A DNA stretch of 64,000 nt from Xanthomonas maliensis (GTDB lineage Bacteria; Pseudomonadota; Gammaproteobacteria; Xanthomonadales; Xanthomonadaceae): the NCBI RefSeq assembly GCF_009192945.1, contig NZ_NSET01000019.1:62001-126000 (forward strand), given 5' to 3'. The notes under the pieces are model-generated. The model did not search any database. It saw only the letters and a program-made list of their open reading frames with translations, and had not been told where the DNA came from. Shown here one piece after another: positions 30,236 through 37,656 of this stretch (its first letter is position 1; each line of letters opens with the position of its first letter). The position numbers and the translations under genes were made by a program.

Positions 30236-31069
30236 ATGCGCACGTTGTTCGATTCCGCTGCCGCACCCCTGCAAGGCATCCACGTCGGCATTGGCGGCTG
30301 GGTCTATGCGCCCTGGCGCGGCGGCATGTTCTACCCGGAGGGGCTGGTTCAACGGCGCGAGTTGGAATACGCCAGCCGCCAGCTCACCGCTATCGAGATC
30401 AACGGCACGTACTACGGCGCGCAGAAACCGGCGACCTATGCCAAATGGCGCGACGAGGTTCCGCCCGGGTTCGTGTTCTCGGCCAAAGCGCCACGACGGA
30501 TCACCCAGTCGCGGCAGCTGGCAGCCACCGGCCATCAGGTCGAGGACTTCATCGGCGGCATCGCCGAACTGGGCGAGCGGCTGGGACCGCTGGTGTGGCA
30601 GTTCGAACAAGGCCACCACCTGCAATTGGACGAGCTGGATGCCTTCCTCAGTCTGCTCCCCAGGCAAGTGGGCGGGCGCCCGTCGCGGCACGTACTGGAG
30701 ATCCGCGACCCGGCCGTGGTGGATGCGGCACTGGTGGCGCTGGTACGCCGACATGGCGTGGCCACGGTCTACACCGATTCGGACACCCATCCATCCTTCG
30801 CCGATCTGTCCGCCGAGTTCGTCTATGCGCGGCTGATGCGCAGCCAGGCACGCCTGCATGCCGGCTACTCAGCCCCCGCGTTGACCGACTGGGCCGGGCG
30901 CATCCATGCCTGGCGACGTGGCGAGGATCCGACAGACCTGCCGCATGCAGCGCCAGAGGCGGCCGCACCGCACGCGCCACGCGAGGTCTTCGTGTTCTTC
31001 ATCAGCGCCGCAAAGGAACGCAATCCAGCTGCGGCGATGGCGTTGTTGCAAGTCCTGCAGGCACGCTGA
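30236..31069 (+). CDS. DUF72 family TIM-barrel protein
   Basis: 277 residues. Motifs of the DUF72 (YecE) family: HVGIGGWVYAPWRG at the start, FYPEGLVQRRELEYAS, AIEINGTYYGAQKPATYAKWRDEVPPGFVFSAKAPRRITQ, and a VWQFEQG strand. The fold is a TIM barrel with a putative phosphate-binding site, but the reaction is unknown. It is common and often isolated in proteobacteria. Start at MRTLFDS is preceded by AAGAGG. No operon partner. Confidence 0.9.
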   Translation: MRTLFDSAAAPLQGIHVGIGGWVYAPWRGGMFYPEGLVQRRELEYASRQLTAIEINGTYYGAQKPATYAKWRDEVPPGFVFSAKAPRRITQSRQLAATGHQVEDFIGGIAELGERLGPLVWQFEQGHHLQLDELDAFLSLLPRQVGGRPSRHVLEIRDPAVVDAALVALVRRHGVATVYTDSDTHPSFADLSAEFVYARLMRSQARLHAGYSAPALTDWAGRIHAWRRGEDPTDLPHAAPEAAAPHAPREVFVFFISAAKERNPAAAMALLQVLQAR

Positions 31070-31179
31070 TGCGCGATCGCAGGACGGCATGCCGTGCGCG
31101 TCCGCGATGATCCAACTCGCCACCGCATCGCGATCGCTGCGGCTGTGAGTCGTGACGCTGCCACCGCGCATCGACGCTG

Positions 31180-31611
31180 TTACGCAGGCAACCCAAGCAA
31201 TGCGATCACTGCCGGTTCAAGCGCTGCCAGACCGGCGCTACGACCGACCGCCAGCGCCTCGCTGGGCGTTTGGCCACGATTGAAGGCCTGGTCCAACGCC
31301 ACCAGGGCGCCGACCCGATTGGCGCTGGCGCAATGGACCAGCACATCGCCATCGCGACGTGCGCGATCCAAGGCCTGGCCGAACTGGCGCACGCGTTCGC
31401 GCTCCAGATCGGCGGCACTGGCAATCGGCAGGCGCAGGTAGGCCACGCCAAGCCGCTGCAAGACTGCGACTTCATCGGCATCGTCTTGCTCGCGCGGCGT
31501 GCGCAGATTGATCACCGTTCTTACGCCCGCAGCTGCCAACGCTGCCAGTTGTGTCGTCGTCGGTTGCCCAGCGGCATAGCAACCCTCGGAAAATCGAAGC
31601 CATTCGGTCAT
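31180..31611 (-). CDS. DUF442/TIGR01244 phosphatase-like protein of the BigR cluster
   Basis: 143 residues. A dual-specificity-phosphatase-like fold with the C-x4-R loop HCASANRVG (Cys94, Arg99) that is characteristic of the DUF442 family and one residue shorter than canonical PTP loops. In Xylella and Agrobacterium a domain of this family is fused N-terminal to the persulfide dioxygenase in Blh; here it is a separate gene. It follows tauE with 33 nt between them, so it is likely the third gene of the bigR transcript. It may act on persulfides instead of phosphoesters, but that is inference. Confidence 0.82.
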   Translation of the reverse strand: MTEWLRFSEGCYAAGQPTTTQLAALAAAGVRTVINLRTPREQDDADEVAVLQRLGVAYLRLPIASAADLERERVRQFGQALDRARRDGDVLVHCASANRVGALVALDQAFNRGQTPSEALAVGRSAGLAALEPAVIALLGLPA

Positions 31612-31644
31612 GGCACGTCTCGCGTCAGTGAAGTGGATGCGGCA

Positions 31645-32430
31645 TCACGCGCCGCCGACGTGCAGCAGGGTGCGGTACAGCATGTAGACGGCGGTGGCGA
31701 AGATCACCGCCGCCAGCACCAGGTTCAAGCGCCCCTGGCGAAGGGCCAGGCCCTGGGCCAGACCGGTTCCCAATCGGCTGCCGAACGCACCGCCGCCGAT
31801 GAACACTGCAGCCAGCGTCCAGGCGACCATTCCCGAACTGGTGTAGCTCAGCGCGGTGGTCAGGCCAAAGGCGGCGACCACCACCAACGAGGAGCCGACC
31901 GCATACAACGTGGGCATTCCGGTGGAGGCGATCAAGCCAGGCACGACCAGGAAGCCGCCGCCGATGCCGAAGAATCCCGATAACAGACCGGCGGCCGCGC
32001 CAGCCCCCATCACCTTCGGCGCGAGCGGACGGCTGAGCATCACCGCAGGATCGCCGGCATGGTTGCGGGCGCGGAACATCAGTGCGGCCACGACCATCAT
32101 CAGCAGCGCGAACAACATCAGCAGCCGCTGACCGTCCATGGCCTTGCCCAGCAAAGCGCCGACCCAGGCCGCCACCACACCGGCCCCGGCAAACGCCATG
32201 GCACACGGCCATTTGACATTGCCTGCGCGCGCATGCGCGCGCAGGCCGATCAGCGCATTGACCGCGACCGCAAACGCGCTGGTACCGATCGCCACATGCG
32301 GATCGTGCACCCCGACGAGGTAGACCAACAACGGGATGGCCAGAATCGAGCCACCACCGCCCAGCAAACCGAGCGTCAATCCGACCAGACTTCCAGCCAG
32401 GGCGCCCAGCGCCAATTGCAAACCGCTCAT
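31645..32430 (-). CDS. TauE/SafE family sulfite exporter of the BigR cluster
   Basis: 261 residues, about eight membrane helices in two TSUP repeats. GSLVGLTLGLLGGGGSILAIPLLVYLVG in the first repeat and AAGLLSGFFGIGGGFLVVPGLI in the second are the TauE/SafE signatures. In BigR operons this protein is thought to export sulfite formed by the persulfide dioxygenase, which would poison the cell. Its start overlaps the bigR stop (4 nt), so the genes are translationally coupled. Confidence 0.92.
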   Translation of the reverse strand: MSGLQLALGALAGSLVGLTLGLLGGGGSILAIPLLVYLVGVHDPHVAIGTSAFAVAVNALIGLRAHARAGNVKWPCAMAFAGAGVVAAWVGALLGKAMDGQRLLMLFALLMMVVAALMFRARNHAGDPAVMLSRPLAPKVMGAGAAAGLLSGFFGIGGGFLVVPGLIASTGMPTLYAVGSSLVVVAAFGLTTALSYTSSGMVAWTLAAVFIGGGAFGSRLGTGLAQGLALRQGRLNLVLAAVIFATAVYMLYRTLLHVGGA

Positions 32431-32771
32431 TGCGACACTCCCGAATCACCGCAGTAGATGGCGTACAAGGTTTCGAGCACCTTGGCAGCCGGCCCGGCCG
32501 CCAGCGAGTAGTGAATCGTCTGCGCTTGACGACGCGTATGCACCAAATCCATGTCCCGCAGCACCGCCAGGTGTTGCGACAGCGCCGAAGGACTGAGCCC
32601 GGTGATCGGCTGCAGTTCGCCGACCGTGCGTTCGCTCTCGACCAGTTGGCACAACACCAGCAACCGGGCCGGATGCGCCAGCGCCTTCAGCAATGCGGCG
32701 GCGTCGGCCGCATGCCGCGCCATGGCCTCCGGGGAGGCCGGCTTGCCGGCCCGCTTCCTTGAACCGGTCAT
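32427..32771 (-). CDS. bigR: BigR-type persulfide/sulfide-responsive repressor
   Basis: 114 residues, ArsR/SmtB family winged helix (KALAHPARLLVLCQLVESERTVGELQPITGLSPSALSQHLAVLRDMDLV). Cysteines at positions 41 and 107 lie 66 residues apart, the same spacing as the Cys42-Cys108 redox pair of Xylella BigR, which forms a disulfide or tetrasulfide on exposure to H2S and releases DNA. The start is set at MTGSRKR, the last Met before the HTH. First gene of the minus-strand arm (bigR-tauE-DUF442); divergent from the persulfide dioxygenase with 87 nt between start codons. Confidence 0.92.
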   Translation of the reverse strand: MTGSRKRAGKPASPEAMARHAADAAALLKALAHPARLLVLCQLVESERTVGELQPITGLSPSALSQHLAVLRDMDLVHTRRQAQTIHYSLAAGPAAKVLETLYAIYCGDSGVSQ

Positions 32772-32813
32772 GCGATTGCCCGCGCAGAAGATTGCATGAG
32801 ACTTGACCTTTTG

Positions 32814-32843
32814 TTTAGATGGTCCTAATTTAGAATAACCTAA
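32814..32843. promoter_or_regulatory. Tandem BigR operators
   Basis: Two adjacent 15-bp dyads TTTAG-N6-CTAA, at 32814-32828 and 32829-32843, lie between the divergent bigR and dioxygenase start codons. The arrangement gives direct repeats of period 15 and an AT-rich island in GC-rich DNA. An outer imperfect inverted repeat (CTTTT..TTAG against CTAAG..AAAAG) encloses both. Binding here would repress both arms. Confidence 0.75.
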
Positions 32844-32858
32844 GTAAAAGATCAAGCC

Positions 32859-33725
32859 ATGAATCCCAATGTCGCCAGCTTTCACGACCCAGCGACCTCC
32901 ACGTTCAGCCACGTGGTCTACGGCCATGTCGGCGGCCATGCCGCGGTGATCGACCCGGTATTGGACTACGATCGGGCCAGTGGAGGCCTGTCGACCGATT
33001 CCGCCGATCGTCTGCTGGCGTTCGTGCACGAGCATCGGTTGACCGTGCAATGGATCCTGGAAACGCATGCGCACGCCGATCACCTCACTGCCGCGGGCTA
33101 TCTCAAGCAGCGCACGGGTGCGAAGGTCGCAATCGGACGCGGCATCCTGGCAGTCCGCGCGCGCTTCGGCCCTCCCGATGGATGGCTGCCACAGGCCGCA
33201 GACGACGACCATCCGTTCGATCGCCTGTTCGTCGACGGCGACCGCTTTGCCATCGGCACGCTGGACGCCCAGGTGATCGCCACACCCGGTCACACCGAAG
33301 ACAGCCTGACCTATCTGATCGGCGATGCCGCATTCGTTGGCGACACGGTCTTCTCTCCCGCGTCCGGCACGGCACGCAGCGATTTCCCCGGCGGCGATGC
33401 GCACGCACTTTACCGATCGATTCGCCGGCTGCTCGCGCTTCCCGCGCAGACCCGCCTGTTCCTCTGCCACGACTATCCGCCGACAGGTCTGTCTGCATCG
33501 TTCGAGAGCACACCGCTGGCCCAGGCCAATGAAAACATCCATTTGCTCGCGGCACAGGACGAGGCAAGCTTCGTCGAGCTGCGCAAGCGGCGCGACGCGA
33601 AACTGGCCTTGCCCGCACTGATCGGTCCAGCGCTACGCATGAATCTGCAGGCCGGCCGCTGGCCGCCAAGCGAAAGCGACATCCCCGCCATCGGCGGACG
33701 CATCGACACGACGGGGGCGCCATGA
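32859..33725 (+). CDS. blh: Persulfide dioxygenase (ETHE1/Blh-type metallo-beta-lactamase fold)
   Basis: 288 residues. Metal-binding motif H-x-H-x-D-H as THAHADH (His70, His72, Asp74, His75), His145 in TPGHTEDS, Asp161 in FVGDTVF and His203 in LFLCHDYPP give the full mononuclear iron site of ETHE1-like enzymes. It oxidises glutathione persulfide to sulfite and GSH, the core step of H2S detoxification. The C-terminal 60 residues form the family tail (ENIHLLAAQDEASFVELRKRRDAKLALPALIGPALRMNLQAG). No rhodanese or DUF442 domain is fused. Its stop overlaps the first YeeE/YedE start (ATGA). Confidence 0.93.
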   Translation: MNPNVASFHDPATSTFSHVVYGHVGGHAAVIDPVLDYDRASGGLSTDSADRLLAFVHEHRLTVQWILETHAHADHLTAAGYLKQRTGAKVAIGRGILAVRARFGPPDGWLPQAADDDHPFDRLFVDGDRFAIGTLDAQVIATPGHTEDSLTYLIGDAAFVGDTVFSPASGTARSDFPGGDAHALYRSIRRLLALPAQTRLFLCHDYPPTGLSASFESTPLAQANENIHLLAAQDEASFVELRKRRDAKLALPALIGPALRMNLQAGRWPPSESDIPAIGGRIDTTGAP

Positions 33726-34144
33726 ATGCCTGGCTGGCCTCGACCAGCGGCGGCGTGCTGATCGGCCTCTCGGCAACGCTGCTGCTACTGAACAATGGGC
33801 GCGTGGCCGGTGTCAGCGGCATCGTCAATGGCGCAATGACTGCGCAACGGCATGATCTGGCATGGCGCCTGGCGTTCCTGCTTGGAATGATCTCGGTCGC
33901 TGGCGTCGCCATGACGCTGATCGCCGATGCGCCACTCCCTCGCCAAGGTTTCCCGCCGGCGGCGTTGGTGCTGTCCGGCCTTCTGGTCGGCATCGGGACG
34001 CGCATGGGCAATGGCTGCACCAGTGGTCACGGCGTGTGTGGGCTTGGACGCCGCTCGCCGCGCTCGCTGGCGGCGGTCGTCACCTTTCTGGTCACCGCCA
34101 TGATCACCAGCTTCCTCGTCCGCCACGTCTGGAACATCGCATGA
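33722..34144 (+). CDS. YeeE/YedE half-transporter (PmpA-like)
   Basis: 140 residues, four membrane helices. Its central motif RMGNGCTSGHGVCGLGRRSPRS is the YeeE/YedE cysteine-containing signature, which in structures of thiosulfate transporters lines the substrate path. Start and stop overlap both neighbours by 4 nt (ATGA), so the persulfide dioxygenase, this protein and the next are translationally coupled. Role: transport of thiosulfate or another sulfur species together with the second half. Confidence 0.9.
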   Translation: MNAWLASTSGGVLIGLSATLLLLNNGRVAGVSGIVNGAMTAQRHDLAWRLAFLLGMISVAGVAMTLIADAPLPRQGFPPAALVLSGLLVGIGTRMGNGCTSGHGVCGLGRRSPRSLAAVVTFLVTAMITSFLVRHVWNIA

Positions 34145-34569
34145 AGAAGCAACTCCTCGGTGGCCTGATCGCTGGAGCGCTGTTCGGGTTGGGCCTGGCG
34201 CTGTCGGGCATGGTGGATCCGCGACGGGTACTCGCATTTCTGGACGTAGCCGGCGCCTTCGATCCTGGCCTGCTGTTCACCCTGGCGGGCGCGGTCACCA
34301 CCACGCTGGCGCTATTTCCGCTGGTGCTGCGCCGTTCGCGCCCATTGGCTGCGTCCAGCTTCTGCCTGCCGGCGCCGGCGCCGATCGATCGGCGCTTGCT
34401 GGGTGGCGCCGTCCTGTTCGGTATCGGATGGGGATACGCCGGCTATTGCCCCGGACCTGCGCTGGCCGGCCTGGGTGTCGGCTCGCTGGAGGCGGCGTGG
34501 TTCGTGCCGGCCATGCTGGCGGGCACCCTGCTGCATCGCGTGCTCGAGCGGAACTGGCGTCGCGGCTGA
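34141..34569 (+). CDS. YeeE/YedE half-transporter (PmpB-like)
   Basis: 142 residues, four membrane helices. MKKQLLGGLIAGALFGLGLALSGMVDPRRVLAFLDVAGAFDPGLLF and a later LFGIGWGYAGYCPGPALAGLGVGS carry the second half signature (GYCPGP). It pairs with the preceding 140-residue protein to form the complete sulfur transporter. ATGA overlap with that gene. Last gene of the plus-strand arm of the BigR cluster. Confidence 0.9.
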   Translation: MKKQLLGGLIAGALFGLGLALSGMVDPRRVLAFLDVAGAFDPGLLFTLAGAVTTTLALFPLVLRRSRPLAASSFCLPAPAPIDRRLLGGAVLFGIGWGYAGYCPGPALAGLGVGSLEAAWFVPAMLAGTLLHRVLERNWRRG

Positions 34570-34696
34570 TCGCGTCACGTGGCAGACGCCGGTAACGCGC
34601 TCCTCGATTGGCGTGGCGTTTCGCTGCAGTCGTGAGGACCGACGAAATGGGACGCGCGAGCGTCGCGCAGCAGCGAGGAGTGCGCGACAATAGGCC

Positions 34697-35644
34697 ATGC
34701 CCACGAACGACCTGCGCAAGGCGCAACTGCAAATCCACTTCTGCGTGCTGCTGTGGGGTATCACCGCCATCCTCGGCAAGCTGATCACCCTGCCTGCGCT
34801 GCCGCTGGTGTGGTGGCGCATGTTGATCGTGGTGGCGGCGCTGGCCGTGCTGCCACGCGTGTGGCGCGGACTGCGCCAACTTTCCTGGCAGGTCGTCATG
34901 GCCTATTGCGGCATCGGCGCGTTGGTGGCGCTGCATTGGCTCACCTTCTATGGTGCGATCAAGCTGGCCAACGCCTCGGTCGCGGCCACCTGCATTGCGC
35001 TGGCGCCGGTGTTCACCGCGGTGATCGAGCCCTGGGTCACCGGCCGGCCGTTCCGGCCGCGCGAGCTGCTGTTCGGCCTGGCGGTCCTGCCAGGCGTCGC
35101 GCTGGTGGTTGGCGGCGTTCCCGATGGCATGCGTGCCGGGGTGGTGGTTGGCGCGGTGTCGGCGCTGCTGGTGGCGGGGTTCGGCTCGCTCAACAAGCGC
35201 ATGGTGGTGCACGCCGATCCGCTCACCGTCACCGCACTGGAACTCGGTGCCGGCACCCTCACCCTGACCTTGCTGGCGCCGGCATTGCCGCTGCTGCTGC
35301 CCGCCCTGCACGGCAGCCTGCTGGTGATTCCCGGCCTGCACGATGGGCTGTTGCTGCTGGTGCTGGCACTGGCCTGCACCTTGTTGCCGTTTGCGCTGGC
35401 GCTGGTGGCCCTGCGCCATCTGAGCGCCTATGCCGTGCAACTGGTCACCAACCTGGAGCCGGTCTACGCCATCGTGCTCGCCATCGTATTGCTGGGCGAA
35501 CAACGCGAACTCACCGGCATGTTCTACCTGGGCGTGGCAATCATTCTCGGCGCGGTGTTCCTGCATCCGATGCTCGAGCGCCGCCACCGCGTGGCGCATC
35601 CGGAACTGTTGGGCACCGCCGAGGCCAAGACCATCGTCGACTGA
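34697..35644 (+). CDS. EamA-family (DMT) transporter
   Basis: 315 residues with ten hydrophobic segments in two EamA repeats; the second repeat ends VTNLEPVYAIVLAIVLLGEQRELTGMFYLGVAIILGAVFLHP, the usual EamA end. Inner-membrane exporter or exchanger of metabolites, substrate unknown. Start at MPTNDLRK. Unrelated in close sequence to the first DMT gene at 7.4-8.2 kb. Convergent with the GGDEF gene downstream. Confidence 0.9.
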   Translation: MPTNDLRKAQLQIHFCVLLWGITAILGKLITLPALPLVWWRMLIVVAALAVLPRVWRGLRQLSWQVVMAYCGIGALVALHWLTFYGAIKLANASVAATCIALAPVFTAVIEPWVTGRPFRPRELLFGLAVLPGVALVVGGVPDGMRAGVVVGAVSALLVAGFGSLNKRMVVHADPLTVTALELGAGTLTLTLLAPALPLLLPALHGSLLVIPGLHDGLLLLVLALACTLLPFALALVALRHLSAYAVQLVTNLEPVYAIVLAIVLLGEQRELTGMFYLGVAIILGAVFLHPMLERRHRVAHPELLGTAEAKTIVD

Positions 35645-35741
35645 CGCACCCCATGGCCTGCGCGGATGCGTCCTTCTCGACAAGCGGGCGGCGACGGATG
35701 GCGCCTCGAGACCAGAGCATGTACCAGGCGCACGAGGCGTC

Positions 35742-36812
35742 CTATGCCGCTGACACCACCTGATCGCGACCATTGCGCTTGGCCGCGTACAGCGCCTGGT
35801 CGGCGCGCTTGATGACCGACTCGACGCTCTCGTCCGGATGCAACACCGCCACCCCGATGCTCACCGTCACCGGCAACGCCAGCCCCATTGCCGCCACGCT
35901 CTGGCGCAGATACTCGCATTGCAACTGCGCCTGCCGCAGATCCAGATGCGGCAGCAGCAGCACGAACTCCTCACCGCCGTAGCGGGCAATGCTGCCGGCG
36001 CCGGCGACATGCGTACGCAGCAAGCTCGCCAACTCACGCAGCACCGCATCGCCCTGGTCGTGCCCATGCACGTCGTTGACGGTCTTGAAGTGGTCGATGT
36101 CCAACAGCGCCACCGACAACGGCTGGTCGGCAGCGCGGGTCTGCTCGATCGCAGTGGACAGCGCGGCGGCAAACGCGCGCCGGTTGGGCAGCCCGGTCAA
36201 CGGATCGGTACGGGTCTGCTCGACCAGTTCGGCATGGGTGGCCTCCATGGTCGCGTAGTACTGCGCCAGCTGTTGCTCGTACCAATCTCGCTCGCGCAGG
36301 TGTTGCCGCAAGCGGATGCCCGCCGCGCGCAATTCCAGCAGTTGCGCAGCCTGCCGCGACAAGGCCTGCAGGGCCTGCCGCTGGTCCTCGCGCAGCTGCG
36401 CCGGCGAGGTGTCGAACACGCACAGCGATCCCAGCGCCATGCCATCGCTGGTCACCAGCGGCGCACCCGCGTAGAAGCGCACCGCAGGACTGCCCGTGGC
36501 CATGGGATTGTCATGGAAGCGCGCATCCAGCCAGGTGTCGGCGACCATCAGCACCTGGTCCGGTTGCAGGATGGCATGCGCGCAGAACGAGATGTCGCGT
36601 GGCGCCTCGCTGCGCGGAGCGCCATGGGCTGCCTTGAACCACTGGCGGTGCTCGTCCACCAGCACCACCGCGGCCATCTGCGTCTCGCACAGGGTGGAGG
36701 CGACCATGGTGAGGTCGTCGAAGGCCGGTTCCGCAGGCGAATCCAGCACCGCGTAGTGACGCAACGCGAGCAGCCGTTCGGCCTCGTTCGCCGGCAATGG
36801 CGGTTTGATCAC
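35742..36812 (-). CDS. GAF-GGDEF diguanylate cyclase
   Basis: 356 residues, no membrane segment. Residues about 20-165 form a GAF domain of the kind preceding cyclases (LRHYAVLDSPAEPAFDDLTMVAS, ISFCAHAI, MALGSLCVFD). A coiled-coil linker (about 165-205) leads to the GGDEF domain with active-site motif GGEEF near 279 (YGGEEFVLLLPH). GGEEF is catalytically competent in other cyclases. The inhibitory RxxD site that normally sits five residues before it is absent (the segment reads AGSIARYGG). Predicted to produce cyclic-di-GMP in response to a ligand of the GAF domain. Confidence 0.92.
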   Translation of the reverse strand: MIKPPLPANEAERLLALRHYAVLDSPAEPAFDDLTMVASTLCETQMAAVVLVDEHRQWFKAAHGAPRSEAPRDISFCAHAILQPDQVLMVADTWLDARFHDNPMATGSPAVRFYAGAPLVTSDGMALGSLCVFDTSPAQLREDQRQALQALSRQAAQLLELRAAGIRLRQHLRERDWYEQQLAQYYATMEATHAELVEQTRTDPLTGLPNRRAFAAALSTAIEQTRAADQPLSVALLDIDHFKTVNDVHGHDQGDAVLRELASLLRTHVAGAGSIARYGGEEFVLLLPHLDLRQAQLQCEYLRQSVAAMGLALPVTVSIGVAVLHPDESVESVIKRADQALYAAKRNGRDQVVSAA

Positions 36813-36900
36813 CGGTGTGACCCATACAGAAGGTTATCGCGCGAAGTATGCCGCAGGCGGGCTCGAGCGACCATTGCCGCGAGTACCCGCCCGCGACCTC

Positions 36901-37623
36901 CTACCAGTCGGTCCGCTCGGGGAGCAGCGCGCGCAGCTCTGGATCGGTGAGGTTGCGCCATTGCCCCGGCTTGAGCGCCCCCAGCTTGATGTCGTCGATG
37001 CGCACGCGTCGCAGCTGGGTGACCCGATAGCCGAACGCGGCGGCCATCAGGCGAATCTGCCGATTCAAACCCTGCTCGAGCACGATGCGGAAGCCGAACT
37101 TGGCGATGCGCGCGGTACGGCACGGCAAGGTCGTCTGATCGTGGATGCGCACCCCACGCGCCATGCCACGCAGGAATTCCTCGGTCACCGGCTTGTTGAC
37201 CGCCACCAGATACTCCTTCTGGTGACGATTCTCCGCGCGCAGGATGGCGTTGACGATGTCGCCATTGCTGGTCATCAGGATCAGGCCTTCCGAATCCTTG
37301 TCCAGCCGGCCGACCGGAAAGATGCGCTGCTCATGGCCGACGAAATCGACGATGTTGCCCTTGACCGAACTTTCGGTGGTGCAGGTCACGCCCACTGGCT
37401 TGTTCAAGGCGATGTACACATGCCGCCGCGCGCCAGGCCGGCTGGCCACCCGCGTGCGCAGCGGCTGGCCGTCCACCAGCACGACATCGCCCTCGCCCAC
37501 CACCGCGCCAGTGCCCGCCGGGACGCCATTGACGGTGACGCGGCGCTCGCCGATCAGGCGGTCGGCCTCGCGTCGCGAGCAGAAGCCGGTCTCGGCAATG
37601 TGTTTGTTCAGTCGGGTGGTCAT
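36901..37623 (-). CDS. rluF: 23S rRNA pseudouridine synthase, RluF-type
   Basis: 240 residues. N-terminal S4 RNA-binding domain (about 3-62, MTTRLNKHIAETGFCSRREADRLI), then the RsuA-family catalytic domain with GRLDKDSEGL (catalytic Asp108), the KEYLV strand and the C-terminal LNRQIRLMAAAFGYRVTQLRRVRI motif. RluF acts on U2604 of 23S rRNA and tolerates U2605 in E. coli. This matches its length and domain order better than RluB or RluE. It lies between two cyclic-di-GMP genes but has no functional link to them. Confidence 0.93.
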   Translation of the reverse strand: MTTRLNKHIAETGFCSRREADRLIGERRVTVNGVPAGTGAVVGEGDVVLVDGQPLRTRVASRPGARRHVYIALNKPVGVTCTTESSVKGNIVDFVGHEQRIFPVGRLDKDSEGLILMTSNGDIVNAILRAENRHQKEYLVAVNKPVTEEFLRGMARGVRIHDQTTLPCRTARIAKFGFRIVLEQGLNRQIRLMAAAFGYRVTQLRRVRIDDIKLGALKPGQWRNLTDPELRALLPERTDW

Positions 37624-37656
37624 CGCGCCATTATCGGCGATTGCGCGCCGCTGCGC

